Shown here piece after piece: positions 50,293 to 59,319 of a stretch of DNA of 64,000 nt. Each line of letters opens with the position of its first letter. Positions within the stretch are counted from its first letter, which is position 1. The notes beneath the pieces were generated by a model. That model did no database searches, was not told where the DNA came from, and worked only from the letters and a program-made list of their open reading frames with translations. Both the position numbers and the translations under genes were made by a program. Location of the stretch: contig NZ_CP040272.1 of assembly GCF_013393905.1 (NCBI RefSeq), positions 7,635,501 to 7,699,500 of the forward strand. Reading direction: 5' to 3'. The stretch is from Nostoc sp. C052 (GTDB lineage: Bacteria > Cyanobacteriota > Cyanobacteriia > Cyanobacteriales > Nostocaceae).

Positions 50293-50470
50293 CAATACTT
50301 GTCGGGTTTTGGGGAAAAGGGGAAGTTGGGGCCCCAAGAAGGGGATAAGGAGCGGGGGGAAGGGGAAAGAAAAAACCTTTACCCTTTACCCTTTACCCTT
50401 TACCCTTTACCCTTTAACCTTTACCCCAAACCCAATTCCGAGTTAAAAATCCACAAAGCGAGCAGTATTG
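50293..50470. mobile_element. MITE family with CAATAC ends and 10-bp target duplication, copy B
   Basis: CAATACTTGTCGGGTTTT at the left pairs imperfectly with ACAAAGCGAGCAGTATTG at the right. The decamer ATAGCGCTTC flanks both sides exactly (50283-50292, 50471-50480). The interior resembles copy A but contains a CCTTTAC heptamer expanded to about six units (50378-50420). Confidence 0.88.
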
Positions 50471-50538
50471 ATAGCGCTTCTGGTTTGGGTTTCAAGTTCT
50501 CTGCTCAAAAACTACAAAGCCATATAAAATTTCCCATA

Positions 50539-50620
50539 TTTAAATTGCATAAGCTGGGCGCTCATGTTGCCCACCCCACAAGAGTTATGTTTAATTCGAT
50601 TATGTAAATTAGAGTTTTTT
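50539..50620. repeat. dispersed MITE-like repeat, copy b
   Basis: AAATTGCATAAGCTGGGCGC to GATTATGTAAATTAGAGTTT, nearly the same as 41006-41090, with AATTGCATAA and TTATGTAAATT as imperfect inverted ends. Confidence 0.7.
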
Positions 50621-50660
50621 AGCCGATCAAGAGAGTTTCAACCCTGTTCCCTACTAGCTG

Positions 50661-52379
50661 TTAGGTATAGCGACGCGGTGTATAAACCCAGATGCTACCA
50701 TCGCTACGCTTGATGGTTCTGGTTTTTGTGGAACCAACGAGAATAATTGTCCGCATATCAGCGCTTGCTGGTGCTAACTGATCAAGTGCGATCGCTTTTA
50801 CCGTCTGTCCTGGTCTACCGAGATTCCGTGCTAATACTACTGGTGTATCTGGTGTGCGATGTTGCAGCAAAATATTTCTTGCTTCTGCCAGTTGCCAGGT
50901 GCGCTCTTTGGAAACAGGATTGTAGAAAGCAATCACAAAATCAGCCTCAGCAGCAGCGGTAATTCGTTGTGCGATCGCAGACCAAGGTTTCAAGATATCA
51001 GAGAGGGAAATAGCACAGAAGTCATGCCCCAAGGGCGCACCAATGGCTGCTGCTGCTGCCTGCATTGCAGAGATGCCTGGGGCTACATGAATATCGATAC
51101 TGTCCCATTCGGGTTTACGATCGCGATCGCATACCTCAAAAACTGCTGTTGCCATTGCATAGATACCAGGATCGCCAGAGGAAACTACAGCTACATATCG
51201 CCCAGATGCGGCCAAATCAAGAGCCATCTTTGCCCGTGCTTCTTCTTCGCGGTTGTCAGACTCATGCCGTTCTTTGCCATCAGCCAGAGAACCAACTAAA
51301 TCTAAATAGGTTTTATAACCCACAAGGTCAGTTGCCGATTTGAGTATCTCCTTGACTTCGGGAGACATCCATTGCGATCCACCAGGGCCAGTGCCAATAA
51401 TCGCTAACCGTCCGCGTGGCTGACCGATGGTGTTGGGGTCAATTACTTGAGGGGCAATAGCGATCGCTATGTTAGGAGAAGGGGAAGATAAGGGAGATGT
51501 GCCTGTAGCGGCGATCGCTGCGGCTTGGGCGGGGCTATAACCTTGTGAAAGTAGACTTTCTAGCTGATTTGGGGTAAAAAAGCGGGTGGGCACTTTCAAG
51601 GCGCTAGCGACGGCGTGGATTGTGGGATCGGCGGCGGTAGCGATGGGTGCAAATATGCCGGCAACTGATGTTTTTTCTAGTTTGGCATCAGCTAGTAGCT
51701 GCTGGACTAAAGCTACTGCATCATCAATGATGTCACTAATTGCGATCGCGATCGTTGCTGGGTGGTAAATAAGACAGTTGGCTGTGGGAGTTACCAAACG
51801 TTCTGTAACTTGAATGGTCAAATCTCCCTGTGGATCTATGGGTAGTTTACTATCGCTCAACCAAGGCGCTATTCCTTCTAGCTTGACTTGCGCCCCAGCT
51901 AGGACATCTGAGATAAATTTCTTAGCGTCGTCTGGGTTCGCTAAATGGTATCCAGTTGGAGGAGATAACAGCGTTGTTCCCAAACGTAAATCTCCTGTGG
52001 TCGTAATTGCAGGTTTGACATCCAGCGCCTCAGCAATGCGGCGTGCCAAATCGTTTACCCCACCAAGTCCGCCCAATAGGGGGACAACAGCACTACCATC
52101 TTCAGCTACAGCTAGCACTGGTGGTTCCTGTCGTTTTTCTGAAAGTAGCGGAGCTAGAGTCCTAATTAAAATGCCGGCGGCACAAATGCCAATCAGCGGC
52201 CTTCCCTGGGTAAATAACTCGCGCAACGTCTCGCCAAAGTTCGTAAAGCTGACATCAACTCCAGATGTGCGACCCTCTAGACCGTATAGCGTCGCCCCTG
52301 GTAGAACACTGATTATTTTGCGTGCTACTGTCACGCTATTTTGACCTAATATTACAATGGCGGGTGCAACGTTCATCAT
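50661..52379 (-). CDS. cbiG-cobJ: cobalt-precorrin-5A hydrolase / precorrin-3B C17-methyltransferase fusion
   Basis: 572 residues. Residues about 1-315 are CbiG: an N-terminal part with ICAAGILIRTLAPLL and VVPLLGGLGGVNDLAR, and a C-terminal part with SVAGIFAPIATAADPTIHAV, then a Ser/Pro linker. About 321-572 are CobJ/CbiH, a SAM-dependent corrin methylase with LAIIGTGPGGSQWMSP, VSSGDPGIYAMA and AFYNPVSKERTWQL. The fusion joins two consecutive ring-contraction steps of B12 synthesis and is common in cyanobacteria. It is on the strand opposite cobD. Confidence 0.93.
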   Translation of the reverse strand: MMNVAPAIVILGQNSVTVARKIISVLPGATLYGLEGRTSGVDVSFTNFGETLRELFTQGRPLIGICAAGILIRTLAPLLSEKRQEPPVLAVAEDGSAVVPLLGGLGGVNDLARRIAEALDVKPAITTTGDLRLGTTLLSPPTGYHLANPDDAKKFISDVLAGAQVKLEGIAPWLSDSKLPIDPQGDLTIQVTERLVTPTANCLIYHPATIAIAISDIIDDAVALVQQLLADAKLEKTSVAGIFAPIATAADPTIHAVASALKVPTRFFTPNQLESLLSQGYSPAQAAAIAATGTSPLSSPSPNIAIAIAPQVIDPNTIGQPRGRLAIIGTGPGGSQWMSPEVKEILKSATDLVGYKTYLDLVGSLADGKERHESDNREEEARAKMALDLAASGRYVAVVSSGDPGIYAMATAVFEVCDRDRKPEWDSIDIHVAPGISAMQAAAAAIGAPLGHDFCAISLSDILKPWSAIAQRITAAAEADFVIAFYNPVSKERTWQLAEARNILLQHRTPDTPVVLARNLGRPGQTVKAIALDQLAPASADMRTIILVGSTKTRTIKRSDGSIWVYTPRRYT

Positions 52380-52466
52380 TACTTAATTACGAATTACGTA
52401 GCTTGCTTCTCGCCGGAGGCGAGTATTACGTTAGCGTAGCCCATTACGAATTATTTAATTAGCACT

Positions 52467-53330
52467 TTAAATAAATGTTCTTAGAAATTTGAGCGCTTCA
52501 ATTTTATTGTTAAATATGGCATGAATTAAGTCACCATTATTATAACGAATATCAATCTCGTATTTTAATGGTGGGGCTAATGTAGGTTGATTATCTGGAT
52601 AGTTATGAATATATTCAATAGCATTTTCGACAGTGGCAGTTTGTTGACATAGCCCATGTAGGACAATGATATTTACCTGTTGAACTAGTCTAGCAAATGA
52701 CTGCTCTAAAGTATTGATAAATTTATCTATTTGGAATTTTTCAAGACTTAGCATTTGATTTTTGATGTTAGTAATATCCGGCGCTGATAATTTTTTCCAT
52801 TGCTCAATCCTATTTTGAAAGTCTGCTTCTAACGTACTTTCATTGAAAGATGCATTTATACCAACAGATGTAAATGATTTAACGATGTTTTCATACTTAA
52901 GATAAAGAATTTTAAAGCCCTTAGATTCTAATTGATCAAGCGCTCCTTGAGTAAACACACCTGCTAGAATAGCTCCTAAAAATGGGTTAAGGTGACTATA
53001 GGTGTCTGCCAAAGGAATAAGCGCTCCTTCAATTTCTTGAACCTTGTTTCTAGAATGCTTGGTGTAACGCCGCCATGCAGTCTCAATAAATGCTACTGGA
53101 AGACCAAGAGTATCTTCTGTACCTCCTCGTTCCAGTACATAGTCAAGATCATGATAGTTACCGTAGCGATCTTGCCATGATACCTTTTTAGTGATTCGTG
53201 CCTTGCGCTTTCTCTGAGAGTCTAAGTAAAAACCATGCTCATCAGCCACTTGTTGAAGTGTCTCACGAATAAATTCTTGGATGAAATGCCCTAAAATCTG
53301 ACCCCATTTATGTGAAAATGATTCTGCCAT
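52467..53330 (-). CDS. putative type II restriction endonuclease
   Basis: 287 residues, 36 bp downstream of a DNA methyltransferase gene in the same direction. A nuclease-like acidic cluster is present: His60-Asp61-Leu-Asp63 (YHDLDYVLE), then Glu83 (VAFIETAWRRYTKHSRNK) and Glu99. The usual Glu-x-Lys is not intact; the nearest lysine is Lys91, so a variant PD-(D/E)XK site is likely. The rest is helical and rich in Asn/Lys. The role is inferred chiefly from pairing with the methyltransferase; the recognition sequence cannot be deduced. Confidence 0.65.
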   Translation of the reverse strand: MAESFSHKWGQILGHFIQEFIRETLQQVADEHGFYLDSQRKRKARITKKVSWQDRYGNYHDLDYVLERGGTEDTLGLPVAFIETAWRRYTKHSRNKVQEIEGALIPLADTYSHLNPFLGAILAGVFTQGALDQLESKGFKILYLKYENIVKSFTSVGINASFNESTLEADFQNRIEQWKKLSAPDITNIKNQMLSLEKFQIDKFINTLEQSFARLVQQVNIIVLHGLCQQTATVENAIEYIHNYPDNQPTLAPPLKYEIDIRYNNGDLIHAIFNNKIEALKFLRTFI

Positions 53331-53366
53331 TACATTTGTGCAAAAATAATTTGGGTTGTGATTACC

Positions 53367-54659
53367 CTATCCGTAAACCCACAAACAACCTTCGCAAAGA
53401 GGAACTCTATGCTTGCGATTTTTCCACTTCACATTTCGGTCACGAACTTTTTCAAAATTAAAAGATTCAAACCCTGCGGCTTCTGCTAATAAACCCATCC
53501 ATTCAATCACCGGAATATAAACACCATAGGGAGCAGAATCGCCAATCATAAAGCAAACTGTTGCAGGACTTTTGCATACTCTGCGAAGTGCTATCCAAAC
53601 TCTAGCCATATCCAAAAAATAGCAGGCAATCATCAAATGATAATTCTTTTTACCTCCATGTAAATGTCGTTCTTGGGACAATTTGTGACAGATTTCAATA
53701 ATACTAGTCTTGATTGGATATAGCTCATGAGATGCTAGAACTTCATCAATGTTTACATTCTTATTGGTTACGTGCTGCGAACATGAACGAATTAAGTATT
53801 GCCTCACCGCACTTTGTAAATCACTCCAACCGGAAATTTCTTTCATAAAACACATTTCTAGACGTGTCGCATCTGCATAGTCATAGTTGTTAGCATACGG
53901 TGGTGAGGTGATTACCAAGTTGGCAAAATTATCAGGTACACCCTGGCAAGTCCGAGCATCAGATTGAATAAGTGTAGCAATAGAAGCCGCCATTTTTCCG
54001 GCAATTCTCATATCTGTAGCTATACTCTCTGCCATTAGCCCAAAAGCAGACATTGTATCTAAAGAATATTGTTTCTTTTTATTTGGTAAAATGTACTGCC
54101 AAGGTGCAGTTCCAGCATGAGAAACATGACGAAGAATTGATACAAGTGTTAACCAAACTAACTGAGATTCAGATGAATCATCGGCAAATTTTTCCCAAGA
54201 CTGGCGCAATCTATCTAAAGACTCAAGTGAAGATATACTAAAGCATTCATGAATCAGTTTCGGGTATGTATCTACACAGGGCTGAACATTTTCGGCACAT
54301 TTTATAACTTTTTGTATATGTTCAAGATAAGCATCAGCGTCAGTTTGATATAAAAGTTTAGCTCTTGCTATACGCACAACAAAGGGATGAGCCTCAATTC
54401 CCAAACATTCAACTCCAAGCTTTTCAGATGCAAGTAAAGTTGTACCAGAACCAGAGAATGGATCTAAGACAGTAGTTTCTCCTCGTTCTTTAGCTTGGGT
54501 AATTATAGTTTCTACCCATTGTGCAGAGAAACCTGCACTAAATCTAAACCAGCGATGAACTGGCAGTTTCATGTTATTAATGAATGTAGATGAACTGTCC
54601 AAGGATTGGGAAGTGCAAGAAGAAAATTCCTGAAATGGCAATTCTAATTGTAGATTCAT
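53367..54659 (-). CDS. DNA methyltransferase of a type II restriction-modification pair
   Basis: 430 residues. SAM-binding motif I is LDPFSGSGTTLLASEKLG (65-82) and the catalytic motif IV is TSPPYANNYD (251-260), typical of amino methyltransferases making N4-methylcytosine or N6-methyladenine. Motif I precedes motif IV, with about 180 residues between. The long insert may hold the target-recognition domain. The gene is followed by the putative endonuclease, so the methylase is made first. Flanked by repeats on both sides, consistent with an acquired module. Confidence 0.85.
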   Translation of the reverse strand: MNLQLELPFQEFSSCTSQSLDSSSTFINNMKLPVHRWFRFSAGFSAQWVETIITQAKERGETTVLDPFSGSGTTLLASEKLGVECLGIEAHPFVVRIARAKLLYQTDADAYLEHIQKVIKCAENVQPCVDTYPKLIHECFSISSLESLDRLRQSWEKFADDSSESQLVWLTLVSILRHVSHAGTAPWQYILPNKKKQYSLDTMSAFGLMAESIATDMRIAGKMAASIATLIQSDARTCQGVPDNFANLVITSPPYANNYDYADATRLEMCFMKEISGWSDLQSAVRQYLIRSCSQHVTNKNVNIDEVLASHELYPIKTSIIEICHKLSQERHLHGGKKNYHLMIACYFLDMARVWIALRRVCKSPATVCFMIGDSAPYGVYIPVIEWMGLLAEAAGFESFNFEKVRDRNVKWKNRKHRVPLCEGCLWVYG

Positions 54660-54878
54660 GTGGATAGTTATTATTATTTATGAAGCGATCGCTGGAAAAT
54701 AAATAGGTAAAATGCGGCTTTGCAATACTAGTACACAGTAATTATCGCAGTTGGTTAAAATGTTCCTCTGTAATACCCAACTGCTTTAGAATTTCATAAA
54801 ATGCATAGGAATTGTGTAGTCTTGTAAAGAATTCATAGGTATAGCCGCAAGTTTGAGTTAAACCTTCAGTTTACAGTA

Positions 54879-54970
54879 GACATCTCCAGAAATTAAATAT
54901 GCGTTACCCAGAATCCTTGTAGAGACGTAGCAGTGCTACGTCTGTCTCTACATTCATTTTCGGAGATGTC
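54879..54970. mobile_element. TA-flanked hairpin MITE, copy 3
   Basis: GACATCTCCAGAAATTAAAT to ATTTTCGGAGATGTC with TA at 54877-54878 and 54971-54972. The central hairpin carries a four-base insertion (TCTG) in its right arm compared with copy 1. The rest of the 54660-55100 gap contains HIP1 sites but no gene. Confidence 0.8.
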
Positions 54971-55100
54971 TAGCGATCGCATCTCTCAAAAAAAGTGCGA
55001 TCGCTTCTTAAATTAGGGACTGTAAACTCCTAAGATTTGAATGGAGATCGGGATTCCAAGCAAATATCCAAAGTATTTTTTCCCCAATCCCCAATCAAAC

Positions 55101-55490
55101 TCAGTTCGCTTTACGCTCTTTCAAGACTTGATCTAACAAGTTTCTAGCAGGTTGTGCTTTCGCCAACGCTATTTGATGGTCATTATAAGCACGAACAAGA
55201 CGAGAAAGACTGCTCACACCTGCCTTGAGTTGCTCAAGTTCTTCACCAGCTACCAGTTCTCCATCCAGCATCCGCCCAATCAATGGTTTGATATCACCCA
55301 CTTCCTGCCGGACTTTTTGGAGCTTTTCTAAGGTACTCAGTAAAATTTTTAGTGAGTTTAATATATCGTCAATATCCTGGGCATCCTCTACTGGTTCAGG
55401 CGAATTTTCAATTGTTGCCGTGTCTTTGTCTGCAACTGTAGGCAATTCCTCTACAGACGTTTCACTTGTAACCCCGTTTGCTCGTGCCAT
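55101..55490 (-). CDS. conserved hypothetical helical protein
   Basis: 129 residues from the ATG at 55490. The first 45 residues are acidic and probably disordered (VEELPTVADKDTATIENSPE). The rest is two or three long helices with heptad character (ILNSLKILLSTLEKLQKVRQ, LEQLKAGVSSLSRLVRAYND). It contains no Cys, no signal peptide and no membrane segment. No family is recognised; it may be a scaffold or adaptor protein. Confidence 0.65.
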   Translation of the reverse strand: MARANGVTSETSVEELPTVADKDTATIENSPEPVEDAQDIDDILNSLKILLSTLEKLQKVRQEVGDIKPLIGRMLDGELVAGEELEQLKAGVSSLSRLVRAYNDHQIALAKAQPARNLLDQVLKERKAN

Positions 55491-55861
55491 CAACGCTTCC
55501 TCAAGGAATTTTCCTCAGTGTATCGCTGATCTCAAGTTGCCAAAGATAGTATTGTCATAATTCGTTAAACGAGATTGCATACATTTGAGCATATCCCTCT
55601 CATCCTTAAAGCCAAGGTTGGTAAATTACAGAAGAATCCACAGCTTTGTTATTCAGTTATTATGCCTTGAAACCGCTTCACTGAGTCGAGGATTCGCGTT
55701 GGTGTAGCCCACCGTAGTTAGCACAATATTAAAATGCCTGCGACATGGCCGCAGGCAATATTGAGATAGAAAAAGCTGGGTTACTAGTTTAAGACTAGAA
55801 AATAAATTCTAGCCTTTTGCGTTTAAGGCATTTCAGTAATGAGGATATTGAGTAAACCATT
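55491..55861. other. intergenic region with a terminator
   Basis: 371 bp with no gene. Besides the hairpin listed at 55731-55757 there is only a short repeat fragment near 55685-55715 (GAGTCGAGGATTCGCG and following). Confidence 0.45.
55731..55757 (-). terminator. intrinsic terminator after the peptidoglycan-binding gene
   Basis: On the minus strand TGCCTGCG, loop GCCATGT, CGCAGGCA, then TTTTAATATT. It lies about 105 bp after the stop codon at 55862. Confidence 0.6.
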
Positions 55862-56254
55862 CTATTTAAGAGCTGCTAAAGTCCGGCGTCCAATTATTCC
55901 GTCTGCTCTTAATCCTTTAGACTTCTGAAATTTGATTACTGCTGCACGAGTCCTATTATCAAACACACCATTCACATTTGCTGTATAGAATCCTTGCTGC
56001 TTTAAAGAATTTTGAGCAGTTTTTACTGTCTCTCCCCGGCTGCCTACTGTCAGTACATTACTACGCTTTGCTAGACTCCTGGGCTTTTGCTTGGCAACAG
56101 CATTAGTTTTTTTAATCGTGTTTTTTTGCGGAGTACTTTGTGCGACGTAGGTAGCAGTAGCTGGATTTTGACTTTTATGATTGCTTAAAGAGAAAGCAGG
56201 CAAAGCAGTAGCTAGAGTTAGAGCAGGGAGTAAAGCAAGTACTTTCCAATTCAT
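55862..56254 (-). CDS. exported peptidoglycan-binding domain protein
   Basis: 130 residues. A signal peptide (MNWKVLALLPALTLATALPA, cleavage near AFS) and a basic Ser/Lys-rich linker (about 40-70) precede a PG_binding_1 domain (about 68-130: LTVGSRGETVKTAQNSLKQQ, VNGVFDNRTRAAVIKFQKS, GLRADGIIGRRTLAAL). It probably binds the cell wall or targets itself there. No catalytic domain is attached. Confidence 0.88.
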   Translation of the reverse strand: MNWKVLALLPALTLATALPAFSLSNHKSQNPATATYVAQSTPQKNTIKKTNAVAKQKPRSLAKRSNVLTVGSRGETVKTAQNSLKQQGFYTANVNGVFDNRTRAAVIKFQKSKGLRADGIIGRRTLAALK

Positions 56255-56469
56255 CTTCTTGTTCCTTCTAAACTATATGAAATTTTGCAATTTTGATTTG
56301 AAGAGTCATCTTCATAAGGGCCTGTGCCTGAAGTGATTCTCCTCGGTAGACTCTGGCGTGTGGGTTGAGCATCAGACTACTTCCGAAGCCAGAGCTATAG
56401 CATCACACGTCATGTTGACAAAGCTATTGCAAAATTGTGACAAAAGCATGACTAAATATATTAAAATTT

Positions 56470-57144
56470 ATGTCGGACGAGGTTACGCTCTTGATTTATG
56501 AGAATTTTCCGAAGCTGGATTTAGATACCCGATTTTTTGAAGAAGCCAGATACCTGAGTAGTAACTTTGCGATTGTTCTCGCAGCAGGTAAATCTACTCG
56601 TATGGGTACTTGTAAAACTTCACTCCCTTGGTATGAAGGTAAAACATTATTAACTTATCAACTAGAACAGTGGTTAAGTGTAGATTTTACTCCTGTAGTA
56701 GTTTTAGGTTCGCACAACAGCAATAAACAAAAAGATTTGCCTGATGGTAGTTTAGCTGTAATTAACTTTCATACCAATTTCGGTAAAACAACTTCTCTGC
56801 TCACAGGGTTGCAATATATTCCCCCAAACTTTGAAGTCTTAGCAATTTCAGCAGTGGATCAACCCAGAAAATTAGATATTTACCAGAGATTATTATTAGC
56901 ACATCAAGACAATTTCGCAGTGATTACTGCACCGACATATCAAGGTAAAATAGGACATCCATTGTTATTTAGTAATGGAATGCGATCGCACTTACAAAAT
57001 ATCCGTGAAGAAAGCTTAGGTTTACGCCAAATTATCAAAGAATTTTATCCAGTAATTCATCAAGTGAAATTTGATAACCCGGCTGTATTATTAGACATTA
57101 ATACACCGGAAGTATATCAGGAACACCTGCATGATCCTGGATAG
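56470..57144 (+). CDS. MobA/MocA-like nucleotidyltransferase
   Basis: 224 residues. After an unusual N-terminal extension of about 33 residues comes the NTP-transferase signature VLAAGKSTRMG-x-x-K (36-49), then the AVDQP metal/substrate segment (about 138), GKIGHPLLFSN and LLDINTPEVY. This pattern matches molybdenum-cofactor cytidylyl- or guanylyltransferases and related enzymes (MocA, PucB-like). The substrate is not fixed by sequence. It is not near other molybdenum genes; modA is 54 kb away. Confidence 0.82.
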   Translation: MSDEVTLLIYENFPKLDLDTRFFEEARYLSSNFAIVLAAGKSTRMGTCKTSLPWYEGKTLLTYQLEQWLSVDFTPVVVLGSHNSNKQKDLPDGSLAVINFHTNFGKTTSLLTGLQYIPPNFEVLAISAVDQPRKLDIYQRLLLAHQDNFAVITAPTYQGKIGHPLLFSNGMRSHLQNIREESLGLRQIIKEFYPVIHQVKFDNPAVLLDINTPEVYQEHLHDPG

Positions 57145-57865
57145 CAATATATTACTAACAAGATTCTCAACTTCTTAGCTGGACTCGATCTATTTTTTAG
57201 CAAGGCGATACTTGTGCAGAGCCATTGTACTAACTCTAAGGTTAAAACCTAAGGTGGTTTCATGCAACGAGATAAAATTGAATTGGGTACTGGGGACTAT
57301 TACCGCAAGGCGGAATTAAAAATTAAAAATTAATACAGCGTAAGCGTCTCATTGATTTGGGATGGTGAGGCAGTCCGGTCTTCTCCCAAAGGGAGAGGCT
57401 AGCGCCTGCCGTAGGATGCCCAAAGGGCTGTAGGGGGTTCCCCCATGAGGAACTGCCGTTAGCGCAGCGTTAGCGAGTCTTCTCCCTTCGCGTAGCGTCT
57501 CGTAGAGAAGGGGAGACGCCAAGGGCGAACGAGCGTCAGGGGTGGTTTATTTACGTCGTGTTGTACTAGCGACTAGGAAGATAAATATGTGGATTAGCGA
57601 AGTCGTCTCCTTCCCTACAGAATGCTAGGCTTGGAGAGAGGCTTTAAAGAAATTTTTTACCCAGTTTCCAGTTCCTACTGAGAATAGCGAGTTTAAATCA
57701 ATTTGATACCAATTATAGCTATTTTTAGGTCAATAAACTACGCGCTAGGGGATAAATGAAAACTGCTATAAATTTCTATGACTGTTTAAATTTAAGTAAA
57801 TAATGAAAAAAATATGAATAATTCCGCTAAAGTCTTATTTAAAAGAAACTTTATGATTTTTACTA
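57145..57865. repeat. repeat-dense intergenic region
   Basis: About 720 bp. At 57370-57545 a patchwork of small inverted blocks is found: TTCTCCCAAAGGGAGAGG, GGGGGTTCCCCC, GCGTAGCGTCTCGTAGAGAAGG and GGGGAGACGCC. The same words appear in other Nostocales-type repeats of this window. No transposase frame survives. The last 150 bp are AT-rich and should hold the promoter of the ATPase operon. Confidence 0.55.
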
Positions 57866-59314
57866 ATGAATATAGAAGAAGCACTAGCAATTTTAGACAC
57901 ATTTCTTGAACATGGCTTAAGTGATGTTCAGGAAATAGTCTTTCGTAAAGCTTGGGAAGGACAAACTTATCCAGATATCGCTGATAGCTGTGGTTATGAT
58001 GCAAATTATATCAAAGATGTGGGTTCTAAGTTATGGAAGTTACTTTCACAAGCTTTTGGGGAGGAGGTAACAAAAAGTAATTTTCGTTCAGTTTTAAGAC
58101 GGCGATCGCAAAGTAGAGTTTTGTTAGAAAAATTACAAAGTGTGCCAGCAGTCTTGAGGCAGTCTCAGCAAATAAGCAGAGGGAAAAAGTCGCTGGAGAT
58201 TCTCTCTAATCATGGTGGGATATCAGGGTCTTTTTTGGTTATGGGAAAGCAAGACAAGAGAAAAACTTCAGTTCTTAATCCCGACTCCTTAGAACTTCCT
58301 GGTGGCTCAGTACCGCTCAATTCCTCTTTCTACATCAAGCGTCCGCCAATTGAAGAACGCACATATACCGAAATCAAGAAACCTGGTAGCCTAATCAGAA
58401 TCAAAGCCCCCAGTAAAATGGGAAAAACGTCTCTAATGCATAGAATTCTGACTCATGCTAAACAGACTGGAGTACACACTGTACAGATCAGTTTACAGAG
58501 GGCAGATAGTCAAGTTTTCACTAGCTTAGAAAAATTCTTACGATGGTTTTGTGCTAACGTCAGTCGGCAGTTGAACCTAGAAATCAGACTAGATGATTAT
58601 TGGGATGATGATATTGGCAGCAAAGTTAGCTGCACATTGTATTTACAGGAGTATTTGCTGGAGAAAATTGACGCTCCGATAGTCTTAGCTTTAGATGAAG
58701 TAAATCGAATTTTCGAGTATCCAGAAATCTCTCGCGACTTTCTCCCACTACTGCGCTCTTGGTACGAGGATGCCTCCGAATTAGAAATCTGGCAAAAACT
58801 TCGATTAGTAGTAGTTCATGCCACTGAAGCTTATATCCCGTTAGATATTAATCAATCCCCTTTCAATGTGGGACTACCGATTAAGTTACCAGAATTTAGT
58901 TTAGAGCAAATGCAAGAATTGGCAGTGCGTCATGAATTGGATTGGGCTAAAGGTGAGCAAGGATTGCAAAAGCTGGCTCCTCTACTAGCAATGATTGGTG
59001 GTCATCCCTATTTAGCTCGTCTGGCTCTTTACAACCTGGGACATCAAGCAGTAACCCTAGAACAACTACTAGAAGAAGCTCCCACAATAGCGGGCATCTA
59101 TAGCAACTATTTACGGCATCATTTAACTAATATCCAAGAACATCTTGAACTAGCGACAGCGCTCAAACGAGTAGTTACATCTCCAACCAGTGTGCAATTA
59201 GAAGCGATCGCAGCCTATAAATTAGAAAGTATGGGTCTGGTAAAACTGGAAGGAAATCAAGCAATGCCTAGCTGTGAGTTATATCGGCTATATTTCCGAG
59301 AGCAATTAATCTAA
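57866..59314 (+). CDS. HTH plus AAA-like (PF14516-type) ATPase, first gene of a tandem pair
   Basis: 482 residues. N-terminal HTH-like domain (about 1-78: NIEEALAILDTFLEHGLSDV, KAWEGQTYPDIADSCGY) of the VMAP-associated type, a 60-residue linker, then the ATPase: Walker A APSKMGKTS (181-189), Walker B PIVLALDEVNRIF with Asp277-Glu278, sensor-like VVHATEAY, and C-terminal helices with YRLYF. It aligns along its length with 13738-15099, which lacks the linker and the acidic Walker B pair. The next ATPase gene starts 5 bp after the stop codon. The pair probably forms a regulated NTPase system; the trigger and output are unknown. Confidence 0.82.
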   Translation: MNIEEALAILDTFLEHGLSDVQEIVFRKAWEGQTYPDIADSCGYDANYIKDVGSKLWKLLSQAFGEEVTKSNFRSVLRRRSQSRVLLEKLQSVPAVLRQSQQISRGKKSLEILSNHGGISGSFLVMGKQDKRKTSVLNPDSLELPGGSVPLNSSFYIKRPPIEERTYTEIKKPGSLIRIKAPSKMGKTSLMHRILTHAKQTGVHTVQISLQRADSQVFTSLEKFLRWFCANVSRQLNLEIRLDDYWDDDIGSKVSCTLYLQEYLLEKIDAPIVLALDEVNRIFEYPEISRDFLPLLRSWYEDASELEIWQKLRLVVVHATEAYIPLDINQSPFNVGLPIKLPEFSLEQMQELAVRHELDWAKGEQGLQKLAPLLAMIGGHPYLARLALYNLGHQAVTLEQLLEEAPTIAGIYSNYLRHHLTNIQEHLELATALKRVVTSPTSVQLEAIAAYKLESMGLVKLEGNQAMPSCELYRLYFREQLI

Positions 59315-59319
59315 ATGTT

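Noticed and set aside
50299..50607. 102-codon frame after pyrR
   Set aside because: It runs through a MITE and its heptamer expansion; the product is repeat-encoded and has no leader.
52380..52466. Possible attachment site between the cbiG-cobJ and restriction genes
   Set aside because: The sequence is a short dispersed repeat with no tRNA, integrase or matching direct repeat on the far side of the methyltransferase gene.
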